From an uncultured Chlorobiaceae bacterium (GTDB taxonomy: Bacteria > Bacteroidota > Chlorobiia > Chlorobiales > Chlorobiaceae): a stretch of DNA of 40,280 nucleotides. Below the pieces are notes generated by a model. It was not told the DNA's origin. It worked only from the letters and a program-made list of their open reading frames with translations, and did no database searches. Position 1 is the stretch's first letter. The number at the start of each line of letters is the position of its first letter. A program made the position numbers and the translations under genes. Below, piece by piece: positions 1 through 8,548 of the stretch. The stretch covers positions 1 through 40,280 of the forward strand of contig CAIJWE010000014.1 in the NCBI GenBank assembly GCA_903824295.1, read 5' to 3'.

Positions 1-83
1 AAAAATATCTTTATATCTTTGAGTAAGACAATTTCCAGAAATATACAAAATAATACTGTTTGATACTCAAAATATTACGAAAG

Positions 84-713
84 TCAAATTTTAAACACCA
101 ATGAATTCAAGGTGTACGGGCCAAATCGGGAATTGCTGTTGAATAATCTTTCAAAATCTTCTACAAGTGGTCTATATACCTGTTTATTGAAAGCAGCATC
201 AACACCTACAGGAAATAATGACTCTCTCGCAAGAGACAATAAATTCAAATCCAAATACTTTTTTTGCGCAGGTTGACGAACATTTCCGTCTTTATCTTTA
301 AGCGTAATATCGGAAAAAACAGATTGCAGCTTTGCTCGTGTGTAAGATTGCGGCTTAAGATCAGGAACTTGTTCACGCTCTTTTGACGCACAAATATCGG
401 CAATACGAATCAGTTTTAGGGGGACACCCTTATTATTAATCCCTTGGTAATCAGCCATACCTTTTTCTCGTCCCTGATGATGCAATAACGCATACATTTC
501 AATATCAGCATCAGACAAAAACTCACTGAACATCTTCTTGATAAACGCAGCGGAATACCTTCTGTGAGCATGATTCCTGCCAGCAAAACGACTTTGTACA
601 TAACGTTTAGCTGAGCACTCCCAATTCCGAAGCTTCGCACGCTGAATAAATTTGCCGATATCGTGCATTAAAGCGCCAAGGTAAAACGAGTCTCGTTCCT
701 GCATAACTAACAT
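84..713 (-). pseudogene. cas10: N-terminal HD-domain fragment of type III CRISPR Cas10/Csm1
   Basis: The 209-residue product has the order of a Cas10/Csm1 HD region. LMHDIGK near residue 17 gives the HD pair, LLHHQG near residue 77 a second histidine pair, and IADICASKERE near residue 105 matches the ADxxSSGERE-type motif of the family. These residues form the single-strand DNase site in Cas10. Full Cas10 proteins run to roughly 700-1000 residues with two Palm domains and a GGDD motif. This reading ends at a TGA just where the family passes from the HD region toward Palm 1 (after TLNSLVFKI), and no frame of bases 1-83 continues it. It lies 68 bases downstream of the CARF gene on the same strand. 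An alternative is a free-standing HD nuclease, but the family linker at its C-terminus argues for truncation. ATG at 713 or 704 could start it. Confidence 0.7.
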
Positions 714-781
714 TTAATAATGATGTTATAGCAATATTTCCGGCCTGTCAGAAAGCAAAAAAATAAGTAACCCACCAAAGG

Positions 782-1645
782 TCACGCGTCAAAATACCCG
801 ACGTCATAACTCCGCACAACCTTATCTTCGCTGATGTACTGAAATTTTCGACCAACTGAAAGAGCGGCCACAGACGCTGCAGCAATACTATTTGATTTTT
901 TGCCCCCGGTAATATCAATCAAAACATCTTTTTCCTTGAAACCGCGTACTACAGCGTCAGTATAGAAGGCTTCAACAGCGTAAAATATCTCCGTAAGATT
1001 GTCAAAATCAAGACCACCTGTCACCCACTCAGCAACTGAAATACCCGGATAGAGTACTTTGACAAGCCTGACAAACAGCTCGCTATCAACAGTTGTTCCT
1101 TTATCTCCAGACGAAGTAAACAAATAGAGCGTTTCAACGCGGGATTTATGAAATTCAATGGCCTTCAGAGGCATTTCCCATGTTGTACCGTCAAGAGTTT
1201 CCCTTTTCACGGTATGTTCAGCCAGTATTTTTTCAAGAGATTCGTTTTCCTTGCCCTTGACAATTTCAACCTGGGATTGCGAGCTGTTATACCATACATT
1301 AAAAGAGCTTAGAAATACGCCAAGCACTTTGACTGGTTCCGGCGGATCGTTGCTTACCTCAATTTTTCCAGGGGCATGAACAATTTTTTTTAGTTGAACA
1401 CCGAAAAGAATTAAAATGACGACTGAACCTGTCAGTTGATAGTTAACAGTCCACAAAGACCAATCACCGGTGAGATACTTAATGAAGTCAGCAATTCCGT
1501 TAGGCAGCCAGCCGCCGGCGATAAAAAGTAATGCCGTATACACCACGGCATGCCAAACAAAATTCTTCTGCCCAAAAGTACATTCAGCAAAGTGCCTGAA
1601 GCTTTCGGCCTGCATTCTCCGTTGTATGGGATTGTTTGTAGACAT
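782..1645 (-). CDS. Membrane-anchored CARF-domain protein (type III CRISPR ancillary effector)
   Basis: The product has 287 residues. Two hydrophobic segments (about residues 30-50 and 68-88) form a membrane anchor. A CARF-like Rossmann domain follows from about residue 105: a first strand VLGVFLSS, a middle strand TLYLFTSS, and the hallmark IDITGGKKSNSIAAASVAAL near residue 243, followed by FQYISEDKVVRSYDVGYF. CARF domains bind cyclic oligoadenylates made by Cas10. Membrane-CARF effectors such as Cam1 act on the membrane upon ligand binding; I infer a related role and have not shown one. No RNase (HEPN) RxxxxH motif or nuclease domain follows the CARF domain. The neighbouring cas10 is truncated, so within this window the gene has no intact cOA source. 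Confidence 0.7.
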   Translation of the reverse strand: MSTNNPIQRRMQAESFRHFAECTFGQKNFVWHAVVYTALLFIAGGWLPNGIADFIKYLTGDWSLWTVNYQLTGSVVILILFGVQLKKIVHAPGKIEVSNDPPEPVKVLGVFLSSFNVWYNSSQSQVEIVKGKENESLEKILAEHTVKRETLDGTTWEMPLKAIEFHKSRVETLYLFTSSGDKGTTVDSELFVRLVKVLYPGISVAEWVTGGLDFDNLTEIFYAVEAFYTDAVVRGFKEKDVLIDITGGKKSNSIAAASVAALSVGRKFQYISEDKVVRSYDVGYFDA

Positions 1646-1935
1646 TGAAATACGTTGAGTCGATTAACAGATACGAGTACCCTGCGGCCTGATTGTTCAG
1701 TTATAGCCCTTCTACCATACAGCCTTATGGTCTTCAGAAGACAACCTACAATGAGACATCTCTTTTTCGCATCAGTAATGCTTCAATATAGATAACCATA
1801 CGGCAATGTTGCTATTACGTGCGGGAATTAAGGAGGGAAATCTGTATTTTTTTTCGTAACAGCAGCAGATGCTACGGCCCCGTCTAAGCTACCCACTGAA
1901 GGGAAAATGGCCAGCCTGACGATAGTGAGATGATG

Positions 1936-2988
1936 TTAAGGCTTCACCTCCACCCCGGCAGCAAACAAGGCGAGCTGTGCATGAGATTCATCCGGTATCA
2001 TTGCTTTCTTTGAGAGGTCTAATGCGCAAAGCGCCTCCCCGATGCAATAATCGGCATGAGGGTCAATCAGCCTTGCCAGTATTCGCTTTATGGTTTCAGA
2101 ACTCTGCCCTTCGAGAAAGCGAAATGCGGAAGATGCAAGATATTCCCTGCTGATCTCAAATGTCAACCATTTCCGTTTGAGTGCCTCTGCGGTAAACCCA
2201 GTTGTGTTTGATCCGCCAAAAATATCGAGCACGACGTCCTCCTCATCGGTCAGCATTTTGATAAAGAAGGCTGGAAGCTCCGCCGGGAATCGCGCGGGAT
2301 GACCTGCCAAACCGAGTTCCTTGCAAAGCCGGAGATAACTTGAGTTGCTGTCGGTGTTTGGTATAGAGAGGAGATTTGAGGGAATTGCGCCTCCATTATC
2401 CTTGCCAAAGCTCGCGCTGATATCATGACCGGATGGGCGCTTTTTTGGCGTGTAGAAACTTTCGGGATCTCTGATTAACTTTTTCATTCGGTCAGAATAG
2501 GGTGCAAGTACTTTCCGAACATCTGCTTTGGGGAACTCGGTTTTACTGAACCACCATACCGTATTGACGGAATCCTTTGCCCGAATTTTTCGTTTATTTA
2601 CCCATTCAATGGGCGAGGGCAGCTTTGCCGGATTGAACCAGTAGAAATCTTCGGCAAGGTGAAATCCAATCTCGTCACAAAAAGCGAGGAGCACGCGAAA
2701 GTTGTACAGGGATCGGGATGGAATTCCTGATCGATATGTTCCTCCCAGATCGAGGACAAAACTGCCGCTCTCCTTGAGAACCCGGAACACCTCTTGGCCA
2801 AATGGCTTAATCCACTTGACATATTCTGTTTCCTCAACATTGCCATAGCTCTTTTGGCGGCGGAGTGCAAAGGGAGGAGAGGTCATGACGAGATCAATGC
2901 TATTACTGGGTAACTCGGCAAGAAGTGCCAGCGAATCGCCAACATAGGCTTGCCCTTTTGCTGTCCGGTAGAGTGGTTTGCTCAGCAT
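1936..2988 (-). CDS. Beta-class site-specific DNA methyltransferase
   Basis: The protein (350 residues from this start) methylates DNA with S-adenosylmethionine. Catalytic motif IV, TSPPF (residues 36-40), comes before the SAM-binding motif DIFGGSNTTG (from about residue 255). That is the beta-class order. SPPF/SPPY is usual in N4-cytosine enzymes, though adenine cannot be excluded. An in-frame GTG/ATG extension to 3033 exists, but I chose the ATG at 2988: GAGGG lies a few bases upstream and the ATG overlaps the stop of the preceding reading frame (TGATG). That is typical translational coupling within a restriction-modification operon. The partner upstream is broken, so the methyltransferase may now be an orphan. 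Confidence 0.88.
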   Translation of the reverse strand: MLSKPLYRTAKGQAYVGDSLALLAELPSNSIDLVMTSPPFALRRQKSYGNVEETEYVKWIKPFGQEVFRVLKESGSFVLDLGGTYRSGIPSRSLYNFRVLLAFCDEIGFHLAEDFYWFNPAKLPSPIEWVNKRKIRAKDSVNTVWWFSKTEFPKADVRKVLAPYSDRMKKLIRDPESFYTPKKRPSGHDISASFGKDNGGAIPSNLLSIPNTDSNSSYLRLCKELGLAGHPARFPAELPAFFIKMLTDEEDVVLDIFGGSNTTGFTAEALKRKWLTFEISREYLASSAFRFLEGQSSETIKRILARLIDPHADYCIGEALCALDLSKKAMIPDESHAQLALFAAGVEVKP

Positions 2989-3804
2989 CAGTACTCCCTC
3001 AAGTCGTTGACCCAACTGGCCACAATCTGCCACAGCACACTTGCAGCAAAATAGACTTGTGAATCTGCGTTACACAGAGCGTCAACATCACCCTGTACAA
3101 ACTTATCCTTACCGTAGCCGACAATGTAGCTTATCCATTTTTTCAGGTTCTCATCGGCACCAACAACCAACTCTGATGGATTGCATTTACCTGTTCGGGC
3201 AAGCACCCATGACAGGCCGTCACGCTTGGCAGGGTCGCCACGCTTCAAAAGATCAATCAAATGAGGAATTTGTGGCTCGGCAATCCGCAAAAGTGCCCGG
3301 GCCGCTTTAACTTTAATCTCCAGTGGGCTTGAACAACTGAGCGCTGTCTTGCTCAAAAACGACTATTGATACAAAATCGTCATCACGCATCCCTGCATCC
3401 CAAGCCCTTTTAGGGTCTTTGAGAGAATGCGACATTGATACCTCAAGCTTCGTCTTGCCACGGGATTCAAACCGTAAACCCGTGTTCAGGCATAAAATAT
3501 CAGGAACCCGAACTCGCTTGATTTTGATTTTTTTCCAGATTTTGAAGCCAGTAGAACCGCGCTCAAGCTCTATGGGGTTGAAACCTATCGCCTTGAGCAA
3601 GACCATGGTTGCATTTGTTCCTGCAGCACCAACTGCAAGTTTTCGCAGGAAACTGTCATCACTTTTGAAGCTATTTGCCACTGTACCACCGTAAGTTCTT
3701 ATTGGAGAGTATAATTGACCGTAGCACTTGCAAATTCTTCTGTAAATTGTGGCACTATCGTCATAATTGAGTACTTGAAGAGAATCTTGGCTGACTTTTT
3801 TCAA
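2988..3804 (-). pseudogene. Frameshifted restriction endonuclease-like gene (PD-(D/E)xK plus helical-repeat C-terminus)
   Basis: Two overlapping frames read as one protein. The first (3804-3313, TTG start, 163 residues) has a PD-(D/E)xK-like core: VPDILC, then RFESRGKTKLEVSMSHS. The second (to 2988) has alternating AARALLRIAEP..IPHLIDLLKRGDPAKRDGLSW helices that resemble HEAT-type repeats. The second frame has no ATG at its head. It opens only with TTG at 3356 after an in-frame TAG at 3365-3363, and switching to it needs a +1 shift inside the 44-base overlap, close to a TTTTT run at 3355-3359. The end is coupled (TGATG) to the methyltransferase, so I infer a restriction partner. I do not know its site. 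Two separate overlapping genes is the weaker alternative. Confidence 0.6.
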
Positions 3805-4179
3805 TCAAACTACCCTGGTTCTCGTTGATACTGGTGCGACCTTGCGAACTGTGAGTGTACACCAGTCATGCTTTCAACAATATAAAAGCATTTCAGATAT
3901 TGCAACGTATCTTGTCTTTATCAGCGTTTCAAGGCGTTTATCGGTGCTGATCTTGCCAAAATGGTAACCGTTGAATGAGGCAGGATAGCAGCTACGCTGG
4001 AGACAAAAAAGGGATTGTTGCTACCCGTTCATCTTTGACGCAGCGACGCAGCGGACCGTCATTCCATCTGCATGATGTTCGGTGGCTCGAACGAGGCTTG
4101 AGTTGTGAGAAAACTTTTTTGAGCATTAACACTGGAGCCAGCAGAAAATGCAATGTGAGCAGTGAGGTAAAGAATTATC
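3805..4179. other. Intergenic stretch without a recognisable gene
   Basis: About 375 bases lie between the nuclease-like gene and the chlorosome promoter. The open frame on the plus strand (3975-4232) has no recognisable motif and runs into the promoter and leader of the chlorosome gene, so I do not call it. The only local pattern I see is a short tandem ACGCAGCG pair near 4038. The stretch may be the scar of the adjoining defence island. Confidence 0.4.
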
Positions 4180-4207
4180 TTGGCATAATTGGTAAAAATA
4201 CTATAAC
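4180..4207 (+). promoter_or_regulatory. Predicted sigma70-type promoter of the chlorosome envelope gene
   Basis: TTGGCA (4180-4185) and TATAAC (4202-4207) are separated by 16 bases. A start site near 4214 would give a leader of about 70 bases that begins with a GCCGT/ACGGC hairpin (4219-4223 with 4232-4236). A 5' hairpin of this kind could stabilise a highly expressed mRNA. No Shine-Dalgarno sequence is evident before the ATG at 4285. Confidence 0.5.
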
Positions 4208-4284
4208 TTCACTAAAGAGCCGTTTAGATTGACGGCATCATTGTTTGACTGTTATTTTCCAATAACCTCTCAATAACAAACATC

Positions 4285-4509
4285 ATGGCAAACGAAACGA
4301 ATGATCTGACGGCCGCTTTGACCAATTTGCTGAACACCGGCGGCACTCTTCTGCAGCAGTCCATCGAACTGTTGACCAGTGGATTGAAAAGCGCCTCACA
4401 GGCAATTGAGCCTCTGGGTAAATCAGCGATTGACTTGGCTGGAAATGCGACCAACGCTTTGAATCAGACATTGCAGAGCGTCTCAGCCGCTATTGCTCCG
4501 AAAAAGTAA
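4285..4509 (+). CDS. Chlorosome envelope protein, CsmB/CsmF family
   Basis: A 74-residue, cysteine-free amphipathic protein. Its pattern matches the CsmB/CsmF family of the chlorosome envelope: a helical N-terminal half, a central IEPLGKSAIDLAGNATN stretch, and the C-terminus SAAIAPKK. These proteins coat the lipid monolayer around the bacteriochlorophyll aggregates of the light-harvesting chlorosome. The length (about 75 residues) is usual for the family. The gene is monocistronic, with its own promoter and a strong terminator. It faces the histidine kinase gene, which converges on the same terminator. I cannot separate CsmB from CsmF by eye, although the C-terminus looks closer to CsmB. Confidence 0.85.
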   Translation: MANETNDLTAALTNLLNTGGTLLQQSIELLTSGLKSASQAIEPLGKSAIDLAGNATNALNQTLQSVSAAIAPKK

Positions 4510-4533
4510 ATCAAGATTTTTGTTACTGCTTTT

Positions 4534-4573
4534 AAAAAGCACCCTGCTCCAGACCGTGCAGGGTGCTTTTTTT
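4534..4573. terminator. Bidirectional rho-independent terminator
   Basis: A-tract plus GCACCCTGC (4534-4547) pairs with GCAGGGTGC plus T-tract (4558-4573). The stem is flanked by A on the left and T on the right, so it works in both directions: for the chlorosome gene on plus and the histidine kinase on minus. The kinase stop codon (4572-4574) lies inside the T tract. Confidence 0.9.
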
Positions 4574-7436
4574 ATGACTGAAAAATAGTCTGCACAGCTT
4601 TGGTCAGCGATTTAACGTCAAAGGGCTTCTGAATAAAGTTAACGCCATCGGCAAGAACACTGTTGTTGGCAATAACATCGGCAGTGAAGCCTGACATAAA
4701 GAGCGTTTTAAGCCCTGGTCGTGTTACGCGAAGCTTTTTGGAAAGTTCGGATCCGTTCATTTCCGGCATAATCACATCCGTGAACAGTAAATCAATCGTT
4801 CCTTTGTAGTTTTCCGCTGCCATGAGGGCTTCCACAGGTGTAGCAGCCGCAAGCACCAGGTAACCGTTGCGCTCAAGAATGAGTTTGCAGAGATTGAGAA
4901 TAGGAAGCTCATCTTCCACAAGCAGGATGGTCTGGTGGCCTTTAAGGGTCAATTGCTCCAGTTTTGCGTTGTGATCCACTATCGACTCTGCACGGTAGAG
5001 GGGCAGATGAATCGTGATGACTGTTCCCTTGCCAGGTTCACTCTGGCATTCGATGGTGCCGTTATTCTGTTTTACAATCCCGTAGACCATGGACAATCCA
5101 AGCCCTGTGCCTTTTCCCAACTCTTTGGTGGTGAAAAATGGCTCAAAAATATGCTCAATATCGTTTGGGTCAATACCGCTACCGTCATCGCGAATGGAGA
5201 GTGAGACGTAGGAAACGGAGTAATCCTCAGTGCTGGTGGCTTCACTGGTAACGTAGCTCCCGCTTTCAAGAGTGATTCTGCCGTTTCCGGTTATGGCATC
5301 ACGGGCGTTGACGCAGAGGTTGACCAGAATCTGGTCGATCTGCGATGGATCGATGTTTACCTGGGAGTTTTTGCAGTCAGGAATCCATACCAGCGAGATA
5401 TGTTCACCGATGAGTCGCCGCAGCATGGGAAGCAGCTCTTCGACGGCAGTGTTCAATTCAAGAACTTTTGGAACAACAATCTGCTTCCGGGCAAAGGCAA
5501 GGAGTTGGCGTGTCAGATCAGCCGAACGGGTTGCGGCCTGGCGGATGGCCTCAAGATCTCTGTAGGCTTCCTCGGATGGGTCAAAGAGTTCAAGGGCCAT
5601 TTCGGAGTGACCGAGAATAACCGTCAGCATATTGTTGAAATCATGGGCTATACCTCCTGCAAGCCTTCCGACCATCTCCATTTTCTGCGACTGCTGAAGC
5701 TGAATTTCAAGTTTGCTCCTCTCCTCTTCAGTCTGGCGGCGTTCGGTGATGTCGGTGCTGGTACCAATAATTCTGTAAATGGAACCACTCTCATTGCAAA
5801 CAGGATTCAAGACGGTATCCCATAACGTCTCTTTGCCCTTGAACGGCAGCGACTCTTCATAATGGATTGATGTACCCGCATGAATACAGTCGTCATAATG
5901 ATGAGTAACCAATTCTGCAATTGCCGGGGCAAGAAACTGTTCGGGTGCTTTTCCGACAACAGCATCACTGCAAAGATCTGTCAGTTTTTCATGATGCGGG
6001 TTAATGCCCTTGAAGCGATACGTGCCATCAGGCTGCACATCGACAACAAAGATAGAGTGGTTGACCTCATCATAGATATCCTTGAGAAACTCTTTGCTTT
6101 CGAGTATCTCCTGCTCATATCGTTTACGATCCGTAACATCTCGAATCAGTCCAATCATGCCAGAAGAGCCTTGGCTTTCGTAATGACGAACATGAACCTC
6201 ACCGTAAAAAAGTGAGCCATTTTTTTTCCTGAACCGCAATTCGGTCACCTGATCGGTCAGGTAATCCTGCAGGGCATTATCAAATATGACATACGCTCCG
6301 GGAACATCCTCTTCGGCAAGATATTCGGTAAAAAAGTGACCGATAACCTCATGAACGGTATAGCCGAACAGAGTTTCCAAGATGGAAGAAATATAGGTCA
6401 AACGTCCCTTGTCGTCGGTAACATAAACCAGTTCAACCATTTGTTCAGTAATGGAACGGAACCTTCCTTCACTCTCTTGCAATGCCTTTTCCATCAGCGT
6501 ACGATCGGTAATGTCGTTAATGATGGAATAGAGCAAAAATTTATCCTGAAGCGGAATGGGACTGCTGAACACCTCAACATCGCGAATTGAACCGTTGGAC
6601 AGACGATGGCGGAAAAGGAAATAATTTCTTTTTTCTTTGTAGGCCAGGTCCATTTCTGATTGGACCTCTTGAGCTGTCAACTGGTTAATCTGGCAGATGT
6701 TCATCTGGCAGAGTTCAGCAAGCTCCCATCCATAGTAGGCGACTGCCGCAGGATTGGCGTCAACAATCCGGCCATTTTCAGGATCAATGATCAGCATGAC
6801 GGTATGCTTGTTCTGAAAGAGGCTCCTGTAGCGAGCCTCACTTTGCCTTACCTTCTCCTCAGCCAGTTCCCGTGCCTTACGGACGTTCAACATGGTGATT
6901 CCATAGGAGAGGTTTTCAGCAAGTGAGACAAGCAATTGGATCTCTTCAGTATCAAAGGCGTCCGGGTAGGAGGAATAAATATTTAACACTCCAAAAACCT
7001 TGTCCTCTGCTTTCAAGGGCAAACATATCGTTGAAGCATAACCACGAGCTATAGCCTCCTTTCTCCAGGGTGCAAATTGCGGATCAAACTGCACATTATG
7101 GATGCAAGATGGCTGGCCTGTACGGATTGCTGTTCCTGTTGGTCCTCGTCCATGCTCAACATCAGCCCATGAGAGTCTGAGTGCCTGAAGGTATCCATCC
7201 TCAAAACCTTCCTGGGCTACCGGGCAGACACTTTTTGCTTCGTCATGCACAACATTACCGACCCATGCCATCCGGTAACCACCGCTCTCGATAATAATGC
7301 GGCAGATATCGCCCAATAATTCCAGCTCATTAGTGGCATGAAGCAAAACCTTATTGCAACTGTTGATTGCCAGAAGTGCGCGGTTCAACTTGCAGAGCTC
7401 TTCCCGCATCTGTTTTTGCCCCAGACGATCCATCAT
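4572..7436 (-). CDS. Hybrid sensor histidine kinase (GAF-PAS-PAS-PAS-HisKA-HATPase-REC)
   Basis: A soluble sensor of about 954 residues with no membrane segments. In order: a GAF domain (about 40-185), three PAS/PAC modules (about 200-320, 325-445, 455-570), a HisKA helix with GGIAHDFNN (phospho-accepting His near 598), a HATPase_c domain (N box LVNLCVNARDAI, G boxes DDGSGI and GKGTGLGLS), and a C-terminal receiver with phospho-acceptor Asp near 887 (FTDVIMPEMNG) and the conserved Lys in IQKPFD. Three starts are possible (GTG 7439, ATG 7436, ATG 7433) after AGAAGGG. I use 7436, which overlaps the stop of the upstream pentapeptide gene as TGATG. The two are therefore translationally coupled. 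The ligand is unknown and no output regulator is adjacent. Confidence 0.92.
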   Translation of the reverse strand: MMDRLGQKQMREELCKLNRALLAINSCNKVLLHATNELELLGDICRIIIESGGYRMAWVGNVVHDEAKSVCPVAQEGFEDGYLQALRLSWADVEHGRGPTGTAIRTGQPSCIHNVQFDPQFAPWRKEAIARGYASTICLPLKAEDKVFGVLNIYSSYPDAFDTEEIQLLVSLAENLSYGITMLNVRKARELAEEKVRQSEARYRSLFQNKHTVMLIIDPENGRIVDANPAAVAYYGWELAELCQMNICQINQLTAQEVQSEMDLAYKEKRNYFLFRHRLSNGSIRDVEVFSSPIPLQDKFLLYSIINDITDRTLMEKALQESEGRFRSITEQMVELVYVTDDKGRLTYISSILETLFGYTVHEVIGHFFTEYLAEEDVPGAYVIFDNALQDYLTDQVTELRFRKKNGSLFYGEVHVRHYESQGSSGMIGLIRDVTDRKRYEQEILESKEFLKDIYDEVNHSIFVVDVQPDGTYRFKGINPHHEKLTDLCSDAVVGKAPEQFLAPAIAELVTHHYDDCIHAGTSIHYEESLPFKGKETLWDTVLNPVCNESGSIYRIIGTSTDITERRQTEEERSKLEIQLQQSQKMEMVGRLAGGIAHDFNNMLTVILGHSEMALELFDPSEEAYRDLEAIRQAATRSADLTRQLLAFARKQIVVPKVLELNTAVEELLPMLRRLIGEHISLVWIPDCKNSQVNIDPSQIDQILVNLCVNARDAITGNGRITLESGSYVTSEATSTEDYSVSYVSLSIRDDGSGIDPNDIEHIFEPFFTTKELGKGTGLGLSMVYGIVKQNNGTIECQSEPGKGTVITIHLPLYRAESIVDHNAKLEQLTLKGHQTILLVEDELPILNLCKLILERNGYLVLAAATPVEALMAAENYKGTIDLLFTDVIMPEMNGSELSKKLRVTRPGLKTLFMSGFTADVIANNSVLADGVNFIQKPFDVKSLTKAVQTIFQS

Positions 7437-8524
7437 CACCCTTCTCTTTTGCGCATGAGTTCAAGGAGTTCGGCTGTTCGAGATGCCTGTTTTTCTACGG
7501 CTTCAGCAAGGCGCTCCATGTCGGTTTGGCGTCCGCGCTCGGTTTCGGTATCGAAGAGTATCGGCTTCTGAAAGCCTTCCGAAAGCCGGAAAATATGGAG
7601 GCATAGCTTGATAAGAATGAAATAGAATACCGGAAGCAGATACTCGGCGAAAATGACGGGCATATCCTGATAGTGCCGCATGATGCCTTCCCAGTCGCCG
7701 CTGAAAAACAGATCCCATTTCAAAAAAAAATAGAGATAGATGACGGGATGAAAAACCAGAAAGAAGCGCATTATTTTCGACTGCCTCCGGTTGGCCGCTT
7801 CACTTTCGTACTTTGAGAGGAGCCAGGGAAAGTGACCGACAAGCATGGCCGCCCTGCGATCGTTAAGATAGTGTGCTCCTTGCAGTGCGGAGTCGATAAA
7901 AGAGGATACCTGGCTCAAAAGAACGGTGGAGAGAATCATGGCCAGAAAAGCATAGCTGATGTCGTCGAACTTGAACGATCCGGAAAGATAGGGCAGCGTG
8001 ATGGTTTTTGGTTTGATGACGATAAAGAGCATCGCTATCCCTGCAAGCAAGAGCGAGAAGGTGTGGAGCTTGCGGGCATGGCGAAGACTTTCGATGACGG
8101 CATCAACGTTTGCTCCCTGCATGGAGTTGCCTGGCGGGTCGATTCTGAGCAGGGCTGCCGAATCAGTGAGGGGTGAGTAGAGACCATTGACGCCAACATC
8201 ACACCCCTCAATGTCGCGACAGATGGTGTAGATGTCGATAGTGCTTTTACTGAAATGAACTCCGGTGAGGTTGCTTCTGCTGAGGTCAGCTCCCCGAAGG
8301 TCGGCACCACGAAGATCGGCTTCGGCGAGATTTGCCCCTACAAGATTGGCTTTCGCAAGGTTTGCACCACCAAGATCAGCTTCTGAGAGGTTTGCTCCCC
8401 GCAAATCAAGTGTGATAAGCAAGGCCTCGTGCAGATCCGGTCGGACCTCAGGATGTTCCCGGCGCCATTGGTTCCAGTTGGCAACGCCCTCTTTGAGAAG
8501 CTGCAGGTGTTCAGTGTCAGCCAT
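7436..8524 (-). CDS. Pentapeptide-repeat membrane protein
   Basis: A 362-residue protein. Residues about 40-95 are a run of A(D/N)LxX pentapeptides (LRGANLSEADLGGANLAKAN and on), which fold as a right-handed quadrilateral beta-helix. Four hydrophobic helices follow (about 150-168, 180-200, 258-275, 290-312), ending in a charged cytoplasmic tail with a coiled-coil look (TERGRQTDMERLAEAVEKQ). The stop codon overlaps the histidine kinase start, so the two are probably made together. The protein could be a membrane partner of the kinase, but this is inference from coupling alone. I do not recognise an enzymatic domain. Confidence 0.75.
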   Translation of the reverse strand: MADTEHLQLLKEGVANWNQWRREHPEVRPDLHEALLITLDLRGANLSEADLGGANLAKANLVGANLAEADLRGADLRGADLSRSNLTGVHFSKSTIDIYTICRDIEGCDVGVNGLYSPLTDSAALLRIDPPGNSMQGANVDAVIESLRHARKLHTFSLLLAGIAMLFIVIKPKTITLPYLSGSFKFDDISYAFLAMILSTVLLSQVSSFIDSALQGAHYLNDRRAAMLVGHFPWLLSKYESEAANRRQSKIMRFFLVFHPVIYLYFFLKWDLFFSGDWEGIMRHYQDMPVIFAEYLLPVFYFILIKLCLHIFRLSEGFQKPILFDTETERGRQTDMERLAEAVEKQASRTAELLELMRKREG

Positions 8525-8548
8525 TTTTATGAAATAACATTGTAGAGA

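Noticed and set aside
84-713. HD fragment as a ppGpp or cyclic-dinucleotide hydrolase
   Set aside because: The motif order and the long linker match the Cas10/Csm1 HD region, and the neighbour is a CARF protein.
1-1935. CRISPR array near the cas10 fragment
   Set aside because: I looked for spaced direct repeats in 1-83 and 1646-1935 and saw none; only AT-rich sequence is visible.
3975-4232. 85-residue plus-strand open frame before the chlorosome gene
   Set aside because: There is no ribosome-binding site or motif, and its 3' end covers the predicted promoter and leader hairpin of the chlorosome gene.
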